Shown: piece after piece, positions 1 through 11,689 of the stretch | How positions within the stretch are numbered: the stretch's first letter is position 1 | Layout: each line of letters opens with the position of its first letter | Source: Protopterus annectens | Taxonomy: Eukaryota > Chordata > Ceratodontiformes > Protopteridae | NCBI RefSeq assembly: GCF_019279795.1 | Contig: NC_056733.1 | Location: forward strand, 1,111,749,069 to 1,111,813,068 | DNA length: 64,000 bases | Reading direction: 5' to 3' | The notes under the pieces: model-generated | Database searches by the model: none | The model's input: the letters and a program-made list of their open reading frames with translations, nothing else | Told to the model about the DNA's origin: nothing | Program-made: the position numbers and the translations under genes

Positions 1-648
1 GGAGCTTTTTTGTGTTTGTGCTCTGAACGTACAATGCATATGGCCCTCTTAACTTACAATGCACATGGCCTTAGTATTTTAAAAGAGGAAGTTATCACCT
101 CACAGTTCAAGCAAAAGTTCATTTATCTAGAACCAAGTGTCACTAGAAAACTGTAAACAAAGGAATCTTTACAGTGGCTGCATCCATTTGATTCAAGGTC
201 TTAAACTGTATTTTATAAGCCACAATTAACAGTAAAAATTATTTTTTGTAATGTTGTAAGAACAGTTTACAATATTTTGTAACCACTCACAAAACACATA
301 TACTGTCAGCAATTTTTTCTTCATATAGTTGTGAGCTTTCTTATGAGGATAAGCAATTCTGTCTGTGTCGCTAGATTGTTGAGATATGGGGAGAAACATG
401 AAAATTACTACAGTACAAATACATTGTATACAAATAATATTCAATATCTCTTTAGCTGCACTAAGTGACGGCACTTATTAGTACAGCTGTATTTGCCACC
501 ATGCTACTATGTTGGACATGCTAATTAGCTATATAGGTTTGCCCCAGTTACAGCGGTTAATATTTCCACAAGCAAGGCTTTTGGAGTGTCCACTACTGAT
601 GGTCCAGGTATGTCTTAAGTTATATCTGTTATATATGTTCATACTTAT
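1..648. other. Non-coding, nothing recognised
   Basis: AT-rich sequence with only short chance reading frames (for example 82 codons on the minus strand at 226-474, low complexity and no recognisable motif). I see no element ends, splice-framed exons or RNA gene here. Confidence 0.5.
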
Positions 649-760
649 AGTAGTGGTAGTAGCGATGGTGGTGGTAGTGGTGGGGGTGATAGTGTTAGTG
701 GTGGTGATAGTGGCAGTAGTAGTGGTAGTGGTAGTGGTAGTAGTTGGAGTGGTGGTGATG
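649..760. repeat. GTR trinucleotide repeat tract (GTA/GTG)
   Basis: About 110 bases are made almost entirely of GTA and GTG triplets with a few interruptions. Translated forward this gives a polyvaline run inside a 108-codon frame at 509-835. That frame exists only because the triplet repeat lacks stops, so I do not treat it as a gene. Confidence 0.85.
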
Positions 761-1532
761 GTGTTGTACTATAGTATTATTTATGAATTACTGCTTGCTC
801 ATCCCCTTGTACAGATGATATTGAGATTGCCCTGATCCCTGTTGGGATATCTGACTTGGGCTACTATATCTGTTGCATAGTAGTCAGCAGGACAAACATG
901 TTTTTGGACAATACCTTTTTTCTTTCTTCTACTGGATTGGATTGCAAATCATCACTTGTGTCTCAACTATGTATCTTTTCTTTTGTAGTTATAAGGTTCT
1001 ATACGTACGCTTACAAAACCTACCTGTGCAGATGTTGGTGACATTGCCCTCCCCCTGGGGGTTTGTTTGACATAAGCCTGTTTTGGCTTGGCTTAGAGGT
1101 TGTGTATGTATACAGAAAATCCATTTTATCCCTTTAATAGCCTCATAGTTATTTTGGTTTGTCTATGTTGCGTATATCACTCGTTTAGGTTACTGCTGTC
1201 ATTCCTGAATAGTCGATCAGCAGTTTGTTTTACTGAAGTGCAGCACATACATATAATAGTAAGCATTTACCTGTTCATTACAGGTTCATCATTCACCTTT
1301 GTTACTGCTGCTGATAACATTTTCTAGAGTGGGATTACTTAATGTCTGATAATCACAGTAGCCAGCCAGTACATGGGTAAGTAAAGGTTGGTAAGTTTGC
1401 ATGCATCACTGTTACTGTTTCTATGTGCTTAGCTAATTTTTTTGTTTAAGTGGTGAATGTGTGTGCTGTTCACTACCTCTTAGCCTGGGCATATAGTGCA
1501 TGCCTCCATCTACCATGATCAACCAGCTGCTC
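761..1532. other. Non-coding, nothing recognised
   Basis: No motif-bearing reading frame, element terminus or RNA gene is visible. Several overlapping 60-75 codon frames are hydrophobic and of random composition. Confidence 0.45.
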
Positions 1533-1542
1533 TGTGTGTGTG

Positions 1543-1622
<80 letters not shown>
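1533..1622. repeat. (GT)n microsatellite
   Basis: About 90 bases of uninterrupted GT dinucleotides apart from one GC and a terminal GTAT. The Cys-Val and His-Thr reading frames across it are repeat artefacts. Confidence 0.95.
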
Positions 1623-2249
1623 TACATTATTGTAACCTTGCTGGGTGGGGTTGTGTGGGTTTCTCACATAGGTCATGACCCAAGGTTCTAGAGCACATCC
1701 TACATCCCCTGTTAGATGTTCTTCTGGAAAGCCACCTTAAAAACGTTAGGTGTGCCATATATACAAGTCATGGAAACTGCTTGGGTTACCCGCACACACT
1801 TATAGATGATTCGCTGTGCATTTCAAACCACCTGACAGGTGATGGAGTAACAGCCTTTTCAGTTTATGTAGCTCCTTCCTGGTTCACCAGATGGTGCTTT
1901 TATTTCAATGTGTCTGCATCCTATGTCCCCCAAACCTCAGTAAAATGTGCTATGGCAAGGACATTTTGCATGGTGGTTGCTCTCTCCTCTGGGGTACATG
2001 CAAACCAGATACAGTCCCCCACGGTTTCAGCATTGCATTGAGAAACTGGTGGGGTATTTTTGAGGCAGAGACTCGTAACTCCCTCACTGTGTGGAATAAG
2101 TTAAGGTAATTGGAGAACTTGCACTGTACTTTACAATACCAGCAGCGGATTTACCTTTAAGAATGTAATTATATGATTTGTCAATTAACTTAAAAAATGA
2201 CTTGTTTCAAAGAGTATTTAATAACTGATGTACTTGGTTTATAACAGTT
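1623..2249. other. Non-coding; possibly the body of a PLE-like fragment
   Basis: No recognisable protein motif on either strand. It lies directly upstream of a hammerhead-like PLE terminus (2250 onward), so part of it may be a degraded PLE body. I cannot support that from translated motifs. Confidence 0.3.
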
Positions 2250-2330
2250 CTGAAGAAGTCCATGATTATAGGATGAAAGCGCTTAACCGTTTTTTGGTAT
2301 TATAATAAAGGATTAAATATTTCAGTTAAT
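2250..2330 (+). ncRNA. Hammerhead-like motif in a PLE-type terminus
   Basis: CTGAAGA at 2250-2256 is followed by a short possible stem (GTCC paired with GGAT across about 9 nt), then GAAA at 2275-2278 and GCGCTTA. AATAAAG follows about 20 nt later. CUGANGA plus GAAA is the hammerhead core, and PLE termini are known to carry minimal hammerheads. The same order (CTGANGA, hairpin, GAAA-like box, GCRCT, AATAAA) recurs at 40349-40407, 42999-43041 and 45110-45169. Self-cleavage is not shown, and stem III would be minimal. Confidence 0.4.
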
Positions 2331-2489
2331 AGTCCATTTTTCATCTTTTTTCAACACCATTGCACTATTGGTTAGAGTGCTTTACATTCTGTTGCCTGTG
2401 TACTGCTTTGTGTGGATCAACACTTTTAAGACTGGAGTTTTGGGCCTCAGAGAGTTTTGGCACTAAGTGAGCCTTATTTCTTGTTTTGT

Positions 2490-2640
2490 TTGTATTTAGG
2501 TTCATAGGTTCATAGGTGTGTACTAGGCTAATGGTCTTGGAGCCTTTACAAGCCTAACCCATAGGCTTACCCTGGCATCGTGCTACCCGACCGTTTTGGT
2601 GGTAGGCTGCATGGTCACACATCTTGGTTTTCTTGGTTTA
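2490..2640 (-). mobile_element. CR1-like LINE 3' tail fragment
   Basis: Read on the minus strand, this ends with AGCCTAGTACACACCTATG followed by repeated CTATGAAC. The same terminal block (GCCTAGTA then CCTATGAAC repeats) closes the CR1-like LINEs at 21535-23880 and 30697-32083. Only the 3' end is present. It could also be a SINE that borrowed the LINE tail. Confidence 0.55.
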
Positions 2641-2794
2641 AGTGACTTCTTTCATATTACATAAAATCTACTGAAAGAATTTTTTTCAACAGGGAAATAT
2701 GAAGCAATTCTGTCCTCAATATCAGAATGCTCAGAATGGGAAAAAGCGTCTGAGGTATGACCTTCCCCCTGTACAGATTGCCATTCTGAATGGA

Positions 2795-2918
2795 AAATCC
2801 TGTTAGAATGAGAAGGAACTATTTTAAATCCTGTTAGAATGAGAAGGAACTATTTTAAATCCTGTTAGAATGAGAAGGAACTATTTTAAATCCTGTTAGA
2901 ATGAGAAGGAACTATTTT
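2795..2918. repeat. 31-bp tandem repeat, 4 copies
   Basis: Four consecutive, nearly identical copies of a 31-bp unit that contains TCCTGTTAGAATGAGAAGG. The period is exact (unit starts at 2795, 2826, 2857 and 2888), and the copies are so alike that the expansion is recent. Confidence 0.9.
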
Positions 2919-5344
2919 CCTTTTTCTCACAGTACTTTGAGAAGATGCGAAAAGAGCAATATTCAGTTCCTTAGTAAATCCTAGTAAATCTGCACTGTCC
3001 ATGGAAATAGTAACAGGTGACTGGAAGCTTTTCTCCCTGACCAAAGATCGTACCCTAAAGCATACTGGCTACTCTGTCCACAACCTCATCCCTGCTAAGT
3101 GAAGACCCTTCACCAACTCCTTCCCCAGACATAAAAGTGTCTGTCTCTTGCAACTAAGGGCATTTCAACAGCTGCAGAGGACATGACTAACCCTGGTGTT
3201 TGGTGACTTGGAAAGCTAGACCAAGAGCAGTGTGCGGGGATAGGTGGTCTAAGGAACAAGCAGCTACTACTGTCACATTCCCGTAGCTGAGGGAAGCAAC
3301 GAGATGGACTATCCCTTGGAAATTACTTAACAATTTTTTTTCATTTTGTGCACTGAGGGAGAAAGAGTCAGAGACAGACTGGTGCTCCATCGATGAGCTG
3401 GGAATAAGATCTGATATCCGGGTAGTGAAGCCTTAAAGAATCAATAAGAAGAAATAGCAGGGAAAAAGTGGTTCTGTGTTACGTAAACCACTATGAGTCC
3501 TCCCAAGGCACAGAACTTCAACAAACATTAACAGTTTTCAGATAAAACAAACGTTTTCTCACAAAATGTTTAAGCAAGCACCATCATAACAACTCCATTA
3601 TCACAGGGCATTCTAAGCTCAAATCTCTTTGTTTCATAGTAAAAGTATAAAACTGTACAGAAAAATAACATTTTTTGTCATAAACTGAATACAATAGGAA
3701 GGCTTCCCTCTATAGGGACTGGTCTATTCAACTCTTGAAGGATCATGGGCCGACTGACAGAATCATAGGGCACAACAAAACAGCACTGGCTTCAGTGACA
3801 AAAAAGCTCTGAAGTGTGTTATGCAATCCAGTTGCCTTTTATATGGAGCACCTTGAGCACTCCTGGCAGTTGGAGTTCAGGGAAGGTGGCTAAAGCTTTT
3901 CGAAGCTGGCTGATGCAAAGGGTAATATCCGTATAGCTTAGGCATCTGCAATGCTGATCCATGTATTGAACATCAGCAAAAGCTGTGAGAGTTGGAGCTT
4001 GTCATCAAAGTTTGTTGTTACTTTAATCAGTCAGCCATTATGCCATCATAACTGTACAATACACTTCAGTCAGCAAGAAAATAAGCTTTTAATCAGATTT
4101 ACATTTTGAATGCATTTTTCTATGTTTGGCTGTGCTTCTTCAGACTTTAAATGTTTCCTGCACTTTCTTTTGGAATTTCATTCACTTTCAATGTTTTTAA
4201 TATAAATGCTAAAAAAATAGCTTAAAAAAGTTAAAGTAAACTGGCTGTTCGCCTAGTCACAAAATTAAAGGAACTGCCATACTGTGTCTTTTACTTTATC
4301 CATGTGAGCAACACTAAAAAACAAATTTTAAGGTTCAATAAAATCAGTAGGTGGCTGATGCCAGTAAACCATTAACTGTCTAAAAACTGCCAGTTACAAA
4401 GGACATTATTACAACTGTAAACCTTTAGAAATAAAAGGTTCTAACGCAAATCTTTATTTGCATATATAGTCTGATTTTGCTTTGACCTCAGAGACAATCT
4501 TTACTGACAGATTAGTCATTTATTCTGCTGCCATCTGGGAACAGATGTTCAGAAATACAAAACATGCAGAAAAAAAAAATAGGATGTAGGTTGCCTTATG
4601 GTAGCTGTAATTTCATTACAGTCACGGCATCTTTTTAGAACTTAAGCTAGCTTAAGGCAATTTCCCAACTCACTGAACCTTGGAGCCATTACTTTTGTCA
4701 GAGCTGAGCCAAATTGTATATAACATCAGCTGAACATTTACTTGCATTGGTATGGGTTAAAAATATTCAAGCCTGTAGGTTCAGGCAGTTACTTGCCTTC
4801 TTTTGCAGACTGAGTTTTGTTTCCAAGATGTCTCAAAACCAAGGCCTGGAATCGTATCTTTAGATATCCTACTCTTCCATTCTTCGTTTTCTGTCCCAAA
4901 AGTATTTCAGGGACTAGAATTTGAAATGGATGCAGCAGTGTATCTGACTGACAGCCTTAGCTGGAAACACCACTTTCATATCATAATCACATCTATGTCA
5001 GATAAACCACTGTCCACGTTAAAAAATGGTTTCATGCTTGAGTCAAGTATGCAGATTAGGTTAAAAAAGTATTATGTAATGCACATTTTTTACCTTAGAT
5101 TGTCAATCATGTGTTTGACCACTCAACTATAGATATTTATAGTGAAATTTATGAGTGCTAACTAAGTAGGAAGAATAGGGTATATGTTGTCATTGTGGGT
5201 TAAAGGAATTTAACCTGACAGATACACAGCTGCACATTTATACTTATATCATTTGAAGTGTATCGTTATCCTAACATGGTTGACAATGTGAAGTATTTTA
5301 CTGTGAAGAACTTACACTGCCATTACATCTATTATTCACTACGT
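2919..5344. other. 2.4 kb non-coding, nothing recognised
   Basis: Mostly AT-rich unique-looking sequence. The longest frame (4803-5132, 109 codons) has no recognisable domain. I see no TIRs, satellite or RNA gene. Confidence 0.45.
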
Positions 5345-6775
5345 CATATAAATATGGGGAGATTCCTCATGACTGTAGACATGCACTTATTAAACCTGTC
5401 TTTAAGGGAAAGGGGAGTAGGACAAACCCAGAATCATATAGACCCTTAAGTCTACTTTCATGTTGTGGAAAAATAATGGAGAAGGTAATACTGGATAAGT
5501 TATTGTCAGAACTGGATAGGGTGGGACTTGAAACCATATATCAGCATGCATATGTTGAAAATAGACCTATTATTACCACCTGTAATATGATGCTCTATAA
5601 CAATATAATAACAGCTATGAATGAAAAATTGTGCTGTGATGTGATTTATGTAGATTTAACTTCAGCATTTGACAGGGTCATGCACAAAACATTGATCAAT
5701 AAATTAGTACAACTAGGTATTGATGTACTGTTGATAGATGGATAGCTGCATGGCTTACAAATAGTACATGGCAAGTATCACACACCAAATGGAGGTGAAA
5801 TCCTTGGTTACAGTCAAGGTGTCCCGCAGGGCTCTGTCCTAGACCCGTACTTGTTTAGATTGTATCTTTCAGACCTTACTTTTTCATCTGAGGTGTTCTA
5901 CAGTCTATATGCTGACGACCTGAAATTGGGTAAACTGATTACAAATGAGATAAGGCATGTCTGCAAAATAATTTGACTAAATTGGCCATTTGGGCACAGG
6001 AGAATAATATGTTGATAAATACATAAAAAACTAAGCATATATGATTTGGGAGACATAAACTGAAAGATGAATATTTAATACAGCACACAGTGATTGAAAC
6101 TGTAGACTCATTCAAGGACCTGGGTATATGGATAGATTCAGCTATGAGTTTTTCTAATCATATCAACCAATTGTCTAATGATAGTTATAGAACTATAGGT
6201 TGTATAAAAATATTTATAAAGTCCAGGAAATCAAACATAATGAAGTCATTGTTTGTTAGTTACAATAGACCTAAACTTGAGTATGGAATAACAATATGGA
6301 AACCCTATAGGAAAACAAGCATGAATAAACTGGAGAGAGTACAGCGGAAATATACTAAGGGCATCCATGGATGTGAAAATCTAAGTTATTATGAAAGACT
6401 AAAATATCTGAACTTGTACAGTGCCTCTTATAGATGTCTAAGAGGAGATCTTATTCAGGTATATAAGGCATTTAGAGACAACTACGTCTGGGAATGTTTG
6501 GGGTTATCAAAAAGTACTACAGAATCGTCAGATAACCTATGTAGAAGATTCTATAGGAATGAGAAGTGTACTAATTGGTTCTCTGACAGAGTAGCTAATG
6601 CATGGAACAGACTACCAAATTACATTAAAGCAAGTACTAGTTTAGATATTTTTAAGACCAGCCTCGACATTTATTATGGGAACAAGTGTTTTGGCATATT
6701 GGCAAGCTAGAAGGGCTTTAATGCCCATGCTTGAAACATTTGTATGTATGTATGTATGTATGTATGTATTCTAAA
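5345..6775 (+). pseudogene. CR1-like LINE reverse transcriptase, 5'-truncated and broken
   Basis: This is a fossil of the ORF2 of a non-LTR retrotransposon. The translated order is characteristic: YRPLSLLSCCGKIMEKVI, then a VDLTSAFDRV motif A, then in another frame GVPQGSVLDPYLF (motif B) and YADDLKLG (catalytic motif C). The C-terminal part at 6090-6710 follows, with a LRGDLIQVYKAF motif typical of the CR1/Rex/L2 group. At least three frame breaks or stops interrupt it between 5745 and 6090, so it is dead. The endonuclease half is absent (5' truncation near 5345). The element ends at a (ATGT)n tail at 6741-6770, as expected for CR1/L2 elements that end in a short 3' microsatellite. Codon content is AT-richer than in the related copies at 21535 and 30697, suggesting an older insertion. 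Confidence 0.8.
6741..6770 (+). repeat. (ATGT)n LINE tail microsatellite
   Basis: Seven or so tetranucleotide copies immediately follow the LINE fossil. Their place suggests they are its 3' tail rather than an independent microsatellite. Confidence 0.7.
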
Positions 6776-7439
6776 ATTTGTTAGTCTTTGATTTTACTTA
6801 CAAAGGGTGAGCTTGCATTATAAAGTGAAAGAAAAAACGATTAATGTAAGAACAATGCCATTTAGTTTGATAATACATTTTCAGAATATTTAATCTTTGC
6901 AATGAAATATTGTAGTTGGATAATCAGCAGAACAATGAAAATGCATGATTTTATAATTATATTTTTATTTATTTTAGTGGGAAAGGCACTCTCTGGCTCA
7001 ATTGCCAAAGAGCAGTATGTCAGTAAACTCTCCTCTGCAAACTTGACCAGCAGAGGGAAATATCTCGCTCAGTGACCTCATATAGCCTTAATTCATCTAT
7101 GATATATGTCTTTATATATTTTTTATAATGTTATTTCTTGCAAAGTCGAATAGATTTATTAACTATAATTAATGCTAAGAACAATGTATTTACAATATAG
7201 TTGTATATCTAGGTATTACATGTATCAGTGCTCAGCCCTGCAGCATACCCCTCAACCTCCTAGAGCAAGAAATCTGAACAAAGCGATAAATAAAAGTGGG
7301 ACACAGGCCCAAAATAGGGACAATTTTTAAATATTGCTCTTACAAACTTAGAAAGTTGATAGAATAACATGTTTTGCATTAGCATGGATTTTCTGAAGGG
7401 TATGAAATATGAAACTCAAATGTCTGTTATTATTTTATT
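6776..7439. other. Non-coding, nothing recognised
   Basis: AT-rich sequence between two LINE 3' ends. No element or gene could be supported. Confidence 0.4.
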
Positions 7440-9335
7440 TATTTATTTATTTATTTAAATTTGTTGACCGGGAGTGTCCGACTGGACGTGGGTCCATTTT
7501 CAGCAGAGGCCCGGGGAGAAAAGCTCTACAGTAAAATAAACAGACAGTAGTTACATTGGATTACATAGCGATTAACAATTTAACATAGAAATTACTTACA
7601 ACATATTTACAGATGAAGAACATAGTACATCAGTAGACAACTAGAATCTTTATCTGTGAAGTACATAACAGGCATTAACAAATGTAACAATGAGAAGTTC
7701 CTGCTGTATAATAAGTACTAGGCTTATGAGCATCTGAGCTTGCTATCATCAAGTTAGTTAGTGGAGGTGAAAGAAAGGTAGTAGTTGGATGGGGTGGATG
7801 ATATTAGAGTGGGAGTTACAAGGGCATAGCCAGCATGTTTTTAGGTGCGCTTTTAATAAAGTTTTGAAGTTGGTGCATGATGGTACAGAGGTAATTGTGG
7901 GTGGGAGTGAGTTCCATAATTTGGCTATGGCGCAAGAGAATAGTGCTTCACCAGCAGAGTTATTGGCTTTAGTGATCTGCAAGTGATTTTTGTTGCTGGA
8001 TCTTAGTGGTCTGGTGGTGCGATAGGGTTGGAGTAGATTCTGCAGGGATGGGACATTTAGTGGATGGTTTACTAGTTTGTGGGCGAGTGAGAGTTGATAC
8101 CACTGAAGGAGGTGAGGGAGTTCAAGCCAGCCCAGTTCAGCAAGTGAGAGACAGTGGTGACTATGGTAGGATGCCCCTGTGGCGAATTTGGCGATTTTGT
8201 TGTAGCAGGTCTCTAGCTTGTTTAGATCACAACTTAGGTTGGTATATACTGGAGAGGCATAAAGTAGGGTGGAGATAAGGTGGGAATTTGCTATTGAAAT
8301 CTTTGCTGCTTTGGTGAGAAATTGTTTATTTCTATATAATGCTCCTAATTTTTTGTGGACTTTTTTTATGGTCATGGATATGTGAATGTCAAATTTTAGT
8401 TTATTGTCTATTTCCACTCCTAGCAATTTGGTGTGTTCAGTTGGGTATATAGTGGTGTTGTCTTTTGCTGTGATGTTAAAGTGAGAGTTGTTTTGAGTAA
8501 GTTTGGTGGGTTGGAAGATGAGTAGTTTAGTTTTTTTTGGGTTGAGTATTAATTGGGCATCGGATAACCATGTTTCATCAGAGGAAAAGGCTTCCTGTGT
8601 GACATTTTGCAGTTTGGGTAGGGACTGGGCTGAGCAGATTATGGTTGAGTCATCTGCGTATTGGATGAGTGTGCCATGTTTGGTGGCAGAGGCTAGATTA
8701 TTGTTGTAAACAGAGAAAAGTAGGGGTCCAAGGATGGATCCTTGGGGAACCCCTATGGAGACAGGTAGTTGGGGAGATATGTCATTCTGCCATACAACGG
8801 ATTGTTGGTGGTCAGTCAGGTAACTCTGAAACCAGTTGGTGACTGATTGTGAGAAGGATAGGTTATTAAGGACAGAGATAAGTTGTTTGTGTGGGACCAT
8901 GTCAAATGCTTTAGATAGGTCTAGGAAAGTAGCAGAGGAGAGATAGCCATTGTTTTTATGCTGAAGGATAGTGTTAGTAAAGGAGAGTAAGGCAGTGGTG
9001 GTGCTATGGTTTGGTTGGAAACCATGCTGAGTACTAGAAAGGAGGTTGTTGGTAAGGAGGTAGTGTGAGACCTGAGATTGTATGCATCTCTCTAGTATTT
9101 TGGAGAGTGGAGAGAGAATAGCTATGGGGCGGTAATTGGTTAGTTCTGCAGAGGGTCCATCTTTGTGGAGGGGAATTATATGTGAGACTTTCCACAATGT
9201 GGGAACGTAACTTTCTGACAGAGATCGGTTAATCAAGATGGTTACTGGGTAGGCCAGAGCATCAGCTGCGATTTGTAGGTATTCACTTGGGAGGTTGTCT
9301 GCTGCTAATTTGGTGGGTTTTCTAACTTCATTCTT
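7440..9335 (-). mobile_element. L2-like LINE, 5'-truncated, with 3' tail
   Basis: On the minus strand the element runs from a 5' truncation near 9326 to a 3' end made of (AAAT)n at 7440-7462. Its 3' end has the landmarks CTCCCCGGGCCTC, CAGTCGGACACTCCCGG and TCAACAAAT. The same tail occurs on the SINE at 14796-15048 and as an isolated fragment at 23881-23967, so this LINE family seems to supply the machinery for at least one SINE in this genome. No clear target duplication is visible, which is normal for the L2/CR1 group. Confidence 0.85.
7758..9326 (-). CDS. L2-like reverse transcriptase (open, 5'-truncated)
   Basis: A non-LTR reverse transcriptase frame, open for about 520 codons of LINE sequence. 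The enzyme would copy the LINE RNA at a nicked target. Motifs in order: LWKVSHIIPLHKDG, YRPIAILSPLSKILERCI, FLDLSKAFDMVPH (motif A), GVPQGSILGPLLF (motif B), IQYADDSTIIC (catalytic YADD, intact), then NPKKTKLLIF and a C-terminal region ending WNSLPPTI...FKTLLKAHL. The clade call (L2) rests on HGFQPNHSTTTALL and on the QSVVWQND-type spacing. The open frame formally begins at 9497, but the first 57 codons are flanking host sequence, so no genuine start is present. The endonuclease domain is missing, so the copy cannot move by itself. The intact frame suggests a fairly young insertion. Confidence 0.85.
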   Translation of the reverse strand, partial: VRKPTKLAADNLPSEYLQIAADALAYPVTILINRSLSESYVPTLWKVSHIIPLHKDGPSAELTNYRPIAILSPLSKILERCIQSQVSHYLLTNNLLSSTQHGFQPNHSTTTALLSFTNTILQHKNNGYLSSATFLDLSKAFDMVPHKQLISVLNNLSFSQSVTNWFQSYLTDHQQSVVWQNDISPQLPVSIGVPQGSILGPLLFSVYNNNLASATKHGTLIQYADDSTIICSAQSLPKLQNVTQEAFSSDETWLSDAQLILNPKKTKLLIFQPTKLTQNNSHFNITAKDNTTIYPTEHTKLLGVEIDNKLKFDIHISMTIKKVHKKLGALYRNKQFLTKAAKISIANSHLISTLLYASPVYTNLSCDLNKLETCYNKIAKFATGASYHSHHCLSLAELGWLELPHLLQWYQLSLAHKLVNHPLNVPSLQNLLQPYRTTRPLRSSNKNHLQITKANNSAGEALFSCAIAKLWNSLPPTITSVPSCTNFKTLLKAHLKTCWLCPCNSHSNIIHPIQLLPFFHLH

Positions 9336-10216
9336 TAATGATTTGTCACTAATTTGCCAGAAAACCACAAGTTTATGAAAATGGACCAAAATATGAGGCA
9401 AACATCTGGATAGTCTGCAAAAAATCTGTACAGTTGAAACGTATGCCCTGTAGTTTTTACTGCCAGCAACTGAATGGCTTGTAACTGCAGAAGTCATTAT
9501 TTTTAGCTCTTTGCTCTAAAAGAGTCACCTGCTCTTGCATGCCATTCACCAACATTTTGCCTTGAATGCTTTTTTACACAGATGTCATTGATCAGTTCTG
9601 CTACCAAATGTTTAGTCCGTTTTGCCAAACAACAATAAATCAAATAATTTACATTTTGTTTAGTAGTTTTATCGCTTAGCACCCAAAAAATTGTTAAAAA
9701 TGACAAGAAATAAAAGTTTTGGACTGCAACAGATAACTCATATATTCTACTGTAATCAGTGGCTTTTGGCAAGAAATGCATTGTTCATTTGAAGATAGAT
9801 TCTGATTTCAGCAAAACAGTTGCATTTTGACATAAAACTATACTTTGCCATTGATAGCTAACAGTTGTTTTCCTCTATAAAATATTTGCCAGACGAGTCT
9901 CTACAGAATTAAAAACGCTACAAAAAGCAAAACTGTTTAAGTTTGCAGTGCTGTGTATCTGTTCCCTAATTTAATAAAGAACTAGCAGTCACCTGTATTG
10001 CTTGACTCCTGACGGGCTATGTAATCAGACCAGCAATGCATTTCTGTCTCTTTATTGTCACTCTAGTGTTTGCATCATTAAACTGTGACACCAAGTTGGC
10101 AACTGACTCATGAAGCCATCTTTACAATGTAATGTAATGTATATCTCTATGGGTGTACAACATTTATTTTAAAACACCCAACATAATAATATTGACTGCA
10201 AAAGGTACAAAACAAC
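9336..10216. other. Non-coding, nothing recognised
   Basis: No protein motif, TIR or repeat identified. The 92-codon minus frame at 9503-9781 has no recognisable features. Confidence 0.4.
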
Positions 10217-10832
10217 ATAGCTGATACACTAAATGCAAGAAAATGTGATGTAAGGCGAAGCAATGAAGCCATGGAGGGAGATTCAAACCAACAAGTTTAT
10301 TCTGCTATAACATTAACGTTGACACAATTCGTTGTCACAATAAGTTTTCATTTAAAGTTACTTCGTCAGATGTGGGCATGCAATACCGCTATCTTGAAAG
10401 CAGATTGTCTTGCCAATGGTTGTCACATTACCTAGCAACCACTGGCATTGCCACTGCTGATTGGAAGAAAATTGTACGGCCGCCAGACGAGATCTGAATT
10501 ACAATGACTGTTGTGCCATGGTTTGAAAATGGCGACCGTACAATTTTCTTCCAATCAGCAGTGGCAATGCCAGTGGTTGCTAAGTAATGTGACAACCATT
10601 GGCAAGACAATCTGCTTTCAAGATAGTGGTATTGCATGCCTACATCTGACGAAGTAACTTTAAACAAAAATGTATTGCGACAACGAATTGTGTCAATGTT
10701 AATGTTATAGCAGAATAAACTTGTTGGTTTGAATCTCCCCCTGTGGCTTCATTGTTTTGCCTTACATCACATTTTCTTGCATTTACTGGTGTTGTTGTGC
10801 TTTGGTGATCATTTTTGGTTATAGCTGATACA
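10217..10832. mobile_element. Foldback (hairpin) element with 12-bp target duplications
   Basis: Two arms of about 257 bp, left 10229-10485 and right 10530-10785, are near-perfect inverted copies around a 44-nt loop. The insertion is bounded by the direct repeat ATAGCTGATACA at 10217-10228 and 10821-10832. The right arm is followed by 35 nt (10786-10820) with no partner on the left. Each arm carries a CTGACGA box. The left arm, read on the minus strand (10346-10369), also keeps GAAA as in a hammerhead core, but stem II is weak. GAATAAAC follows in both arms, as in PLE termini. The one-sided extension and long target duplications point to retrotransposition rather than a cut-and-paste MITE. 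The element family itself is not recognised. Confidence 0.75.
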
Positions 10833-10845
10833 GTACTATGCATTC

Positions 10846-11110
10846 TCTGAGAAGCAGCCTTTGCGCATGAAAAATCTAACTTCTAAAAAACAGACAAATA
10901 AATCTTTTTTGTAGGGGGCAAGCACCTCCATGTGAGGGGCTTTTTTCCACATATCCCTTCTAATTATATATATGCTAACTCTGAGATTACACAAACATAG
11001 GGTAATGCCAAATTTTCCAACCCTTGTATTTGTGTGATCACCCATGTCAATCAACTGCCTGATCGGCCATATGCGGTCGAATAGACAGCTGTGGGCCTAA
11101 CACACACCCT
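10846..11110. mobile_element. Possible fifth member of the core-sharing MITE group
   Basis: On the minus strand the stretch near 10920-11010 reads GTAATCTCAGAGTTAGCAT, then ATATATAATTAG and a G-rich block. This resembles the internal core of the MITEs at 14143, 40585, 41463 and 43290 (GATCTCGGAGTTGGTAT, TATATTTAAGTAG, GGGGTGTGGGGG). I could not find terminal inverted repeats or a target duplication, so the boundaries are guesses. Confidence 0.3.
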
Positions 11111-11204
11111 TGATATAATCACTAGCACCCATAAATATCTATACATAGAACATCCGAATCATGGCCGTATGTAAAGAAATGGTGAGTCCATACTTGTCTG
11201 GCAG

Positions 11205-11335
11205 GTGGCAAAGAGGTTAAGGCTGTGAGTTACTGTTCCTGTGGTACAGGGTTTGATTTCCTCAACCTTTGTTTGCCTACTGTATAACATTGAACAAGTC
11301 ACTTGACCAGGCAGTAGCTTTCAAGCAACTGGAAA
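11205..11335 (+). mobile_element. CORE-SINE/MIR-like fragment
   Basis: A tRNA-like head with a possible A box (GGCAAAGAGGTTAAGGC) and B box (GGGTTTGATTTCC) is followed by ACATTGAACAAGTCACTTGACC-like sequence. That resembles the conserved core of MIR/CORE-SINEs (ctt-gggcaagtcacttaacc type). Ends are not defined. Confidence 0.45.
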
Positions 11336-11689
11336 GTCAGTCTAGGCTCTTCAGTGATCCATGGACTACAAAGCTAGTACCTATAACCATGAATAAAGAC
11401 AAGAACACCTATAGTCAGAAACTATATTTTATTGCTACTTTTCACATCATCAGAAAATTGCATTTTGATGTAATTTTAAATATCTTTTCTGAAGATAAGT
11501 TAATTAATCTAAGTTTGGAGCATCTAGAGCAATTATTAATATATTTTGTCATGTAACTTGCTGCATGTATTTAGTAGTGATACTTTTGAAATTGTCTTTC
11601 TGCTTCTAAAATTTACCAATGTACTTCTGAACTATTTCCAGTCCAGGAAATCAGGTGATGAGAAATTTAGAAGGTTATTTATAGTGTTT
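11336..11689. other. Non-coding, nothing recognised
   Basis: Short random frames only. This is the target region of the V-SINE inserted at 11702. Confidence 0.4.

Noticed and set aside
509..835. 108-codon plus frame with a long polyvaline stretch
   Set aside because: Produced by the GTR triplet repeat; no motif outside the repeat.
1433..1691. Several overlapping Cys-Val and Thr-His frames
   Set aside because: Frames through a (GT)n microsatellite. The same holds for frames over 13906-14158 and 19303-19750.
2250..2330. Complete PLE copy upstream of the hammerhead-like motif
   Set aside because: No PLE protein motif could be read in 1623-2249 on either strand, so only the terminus is annotated.
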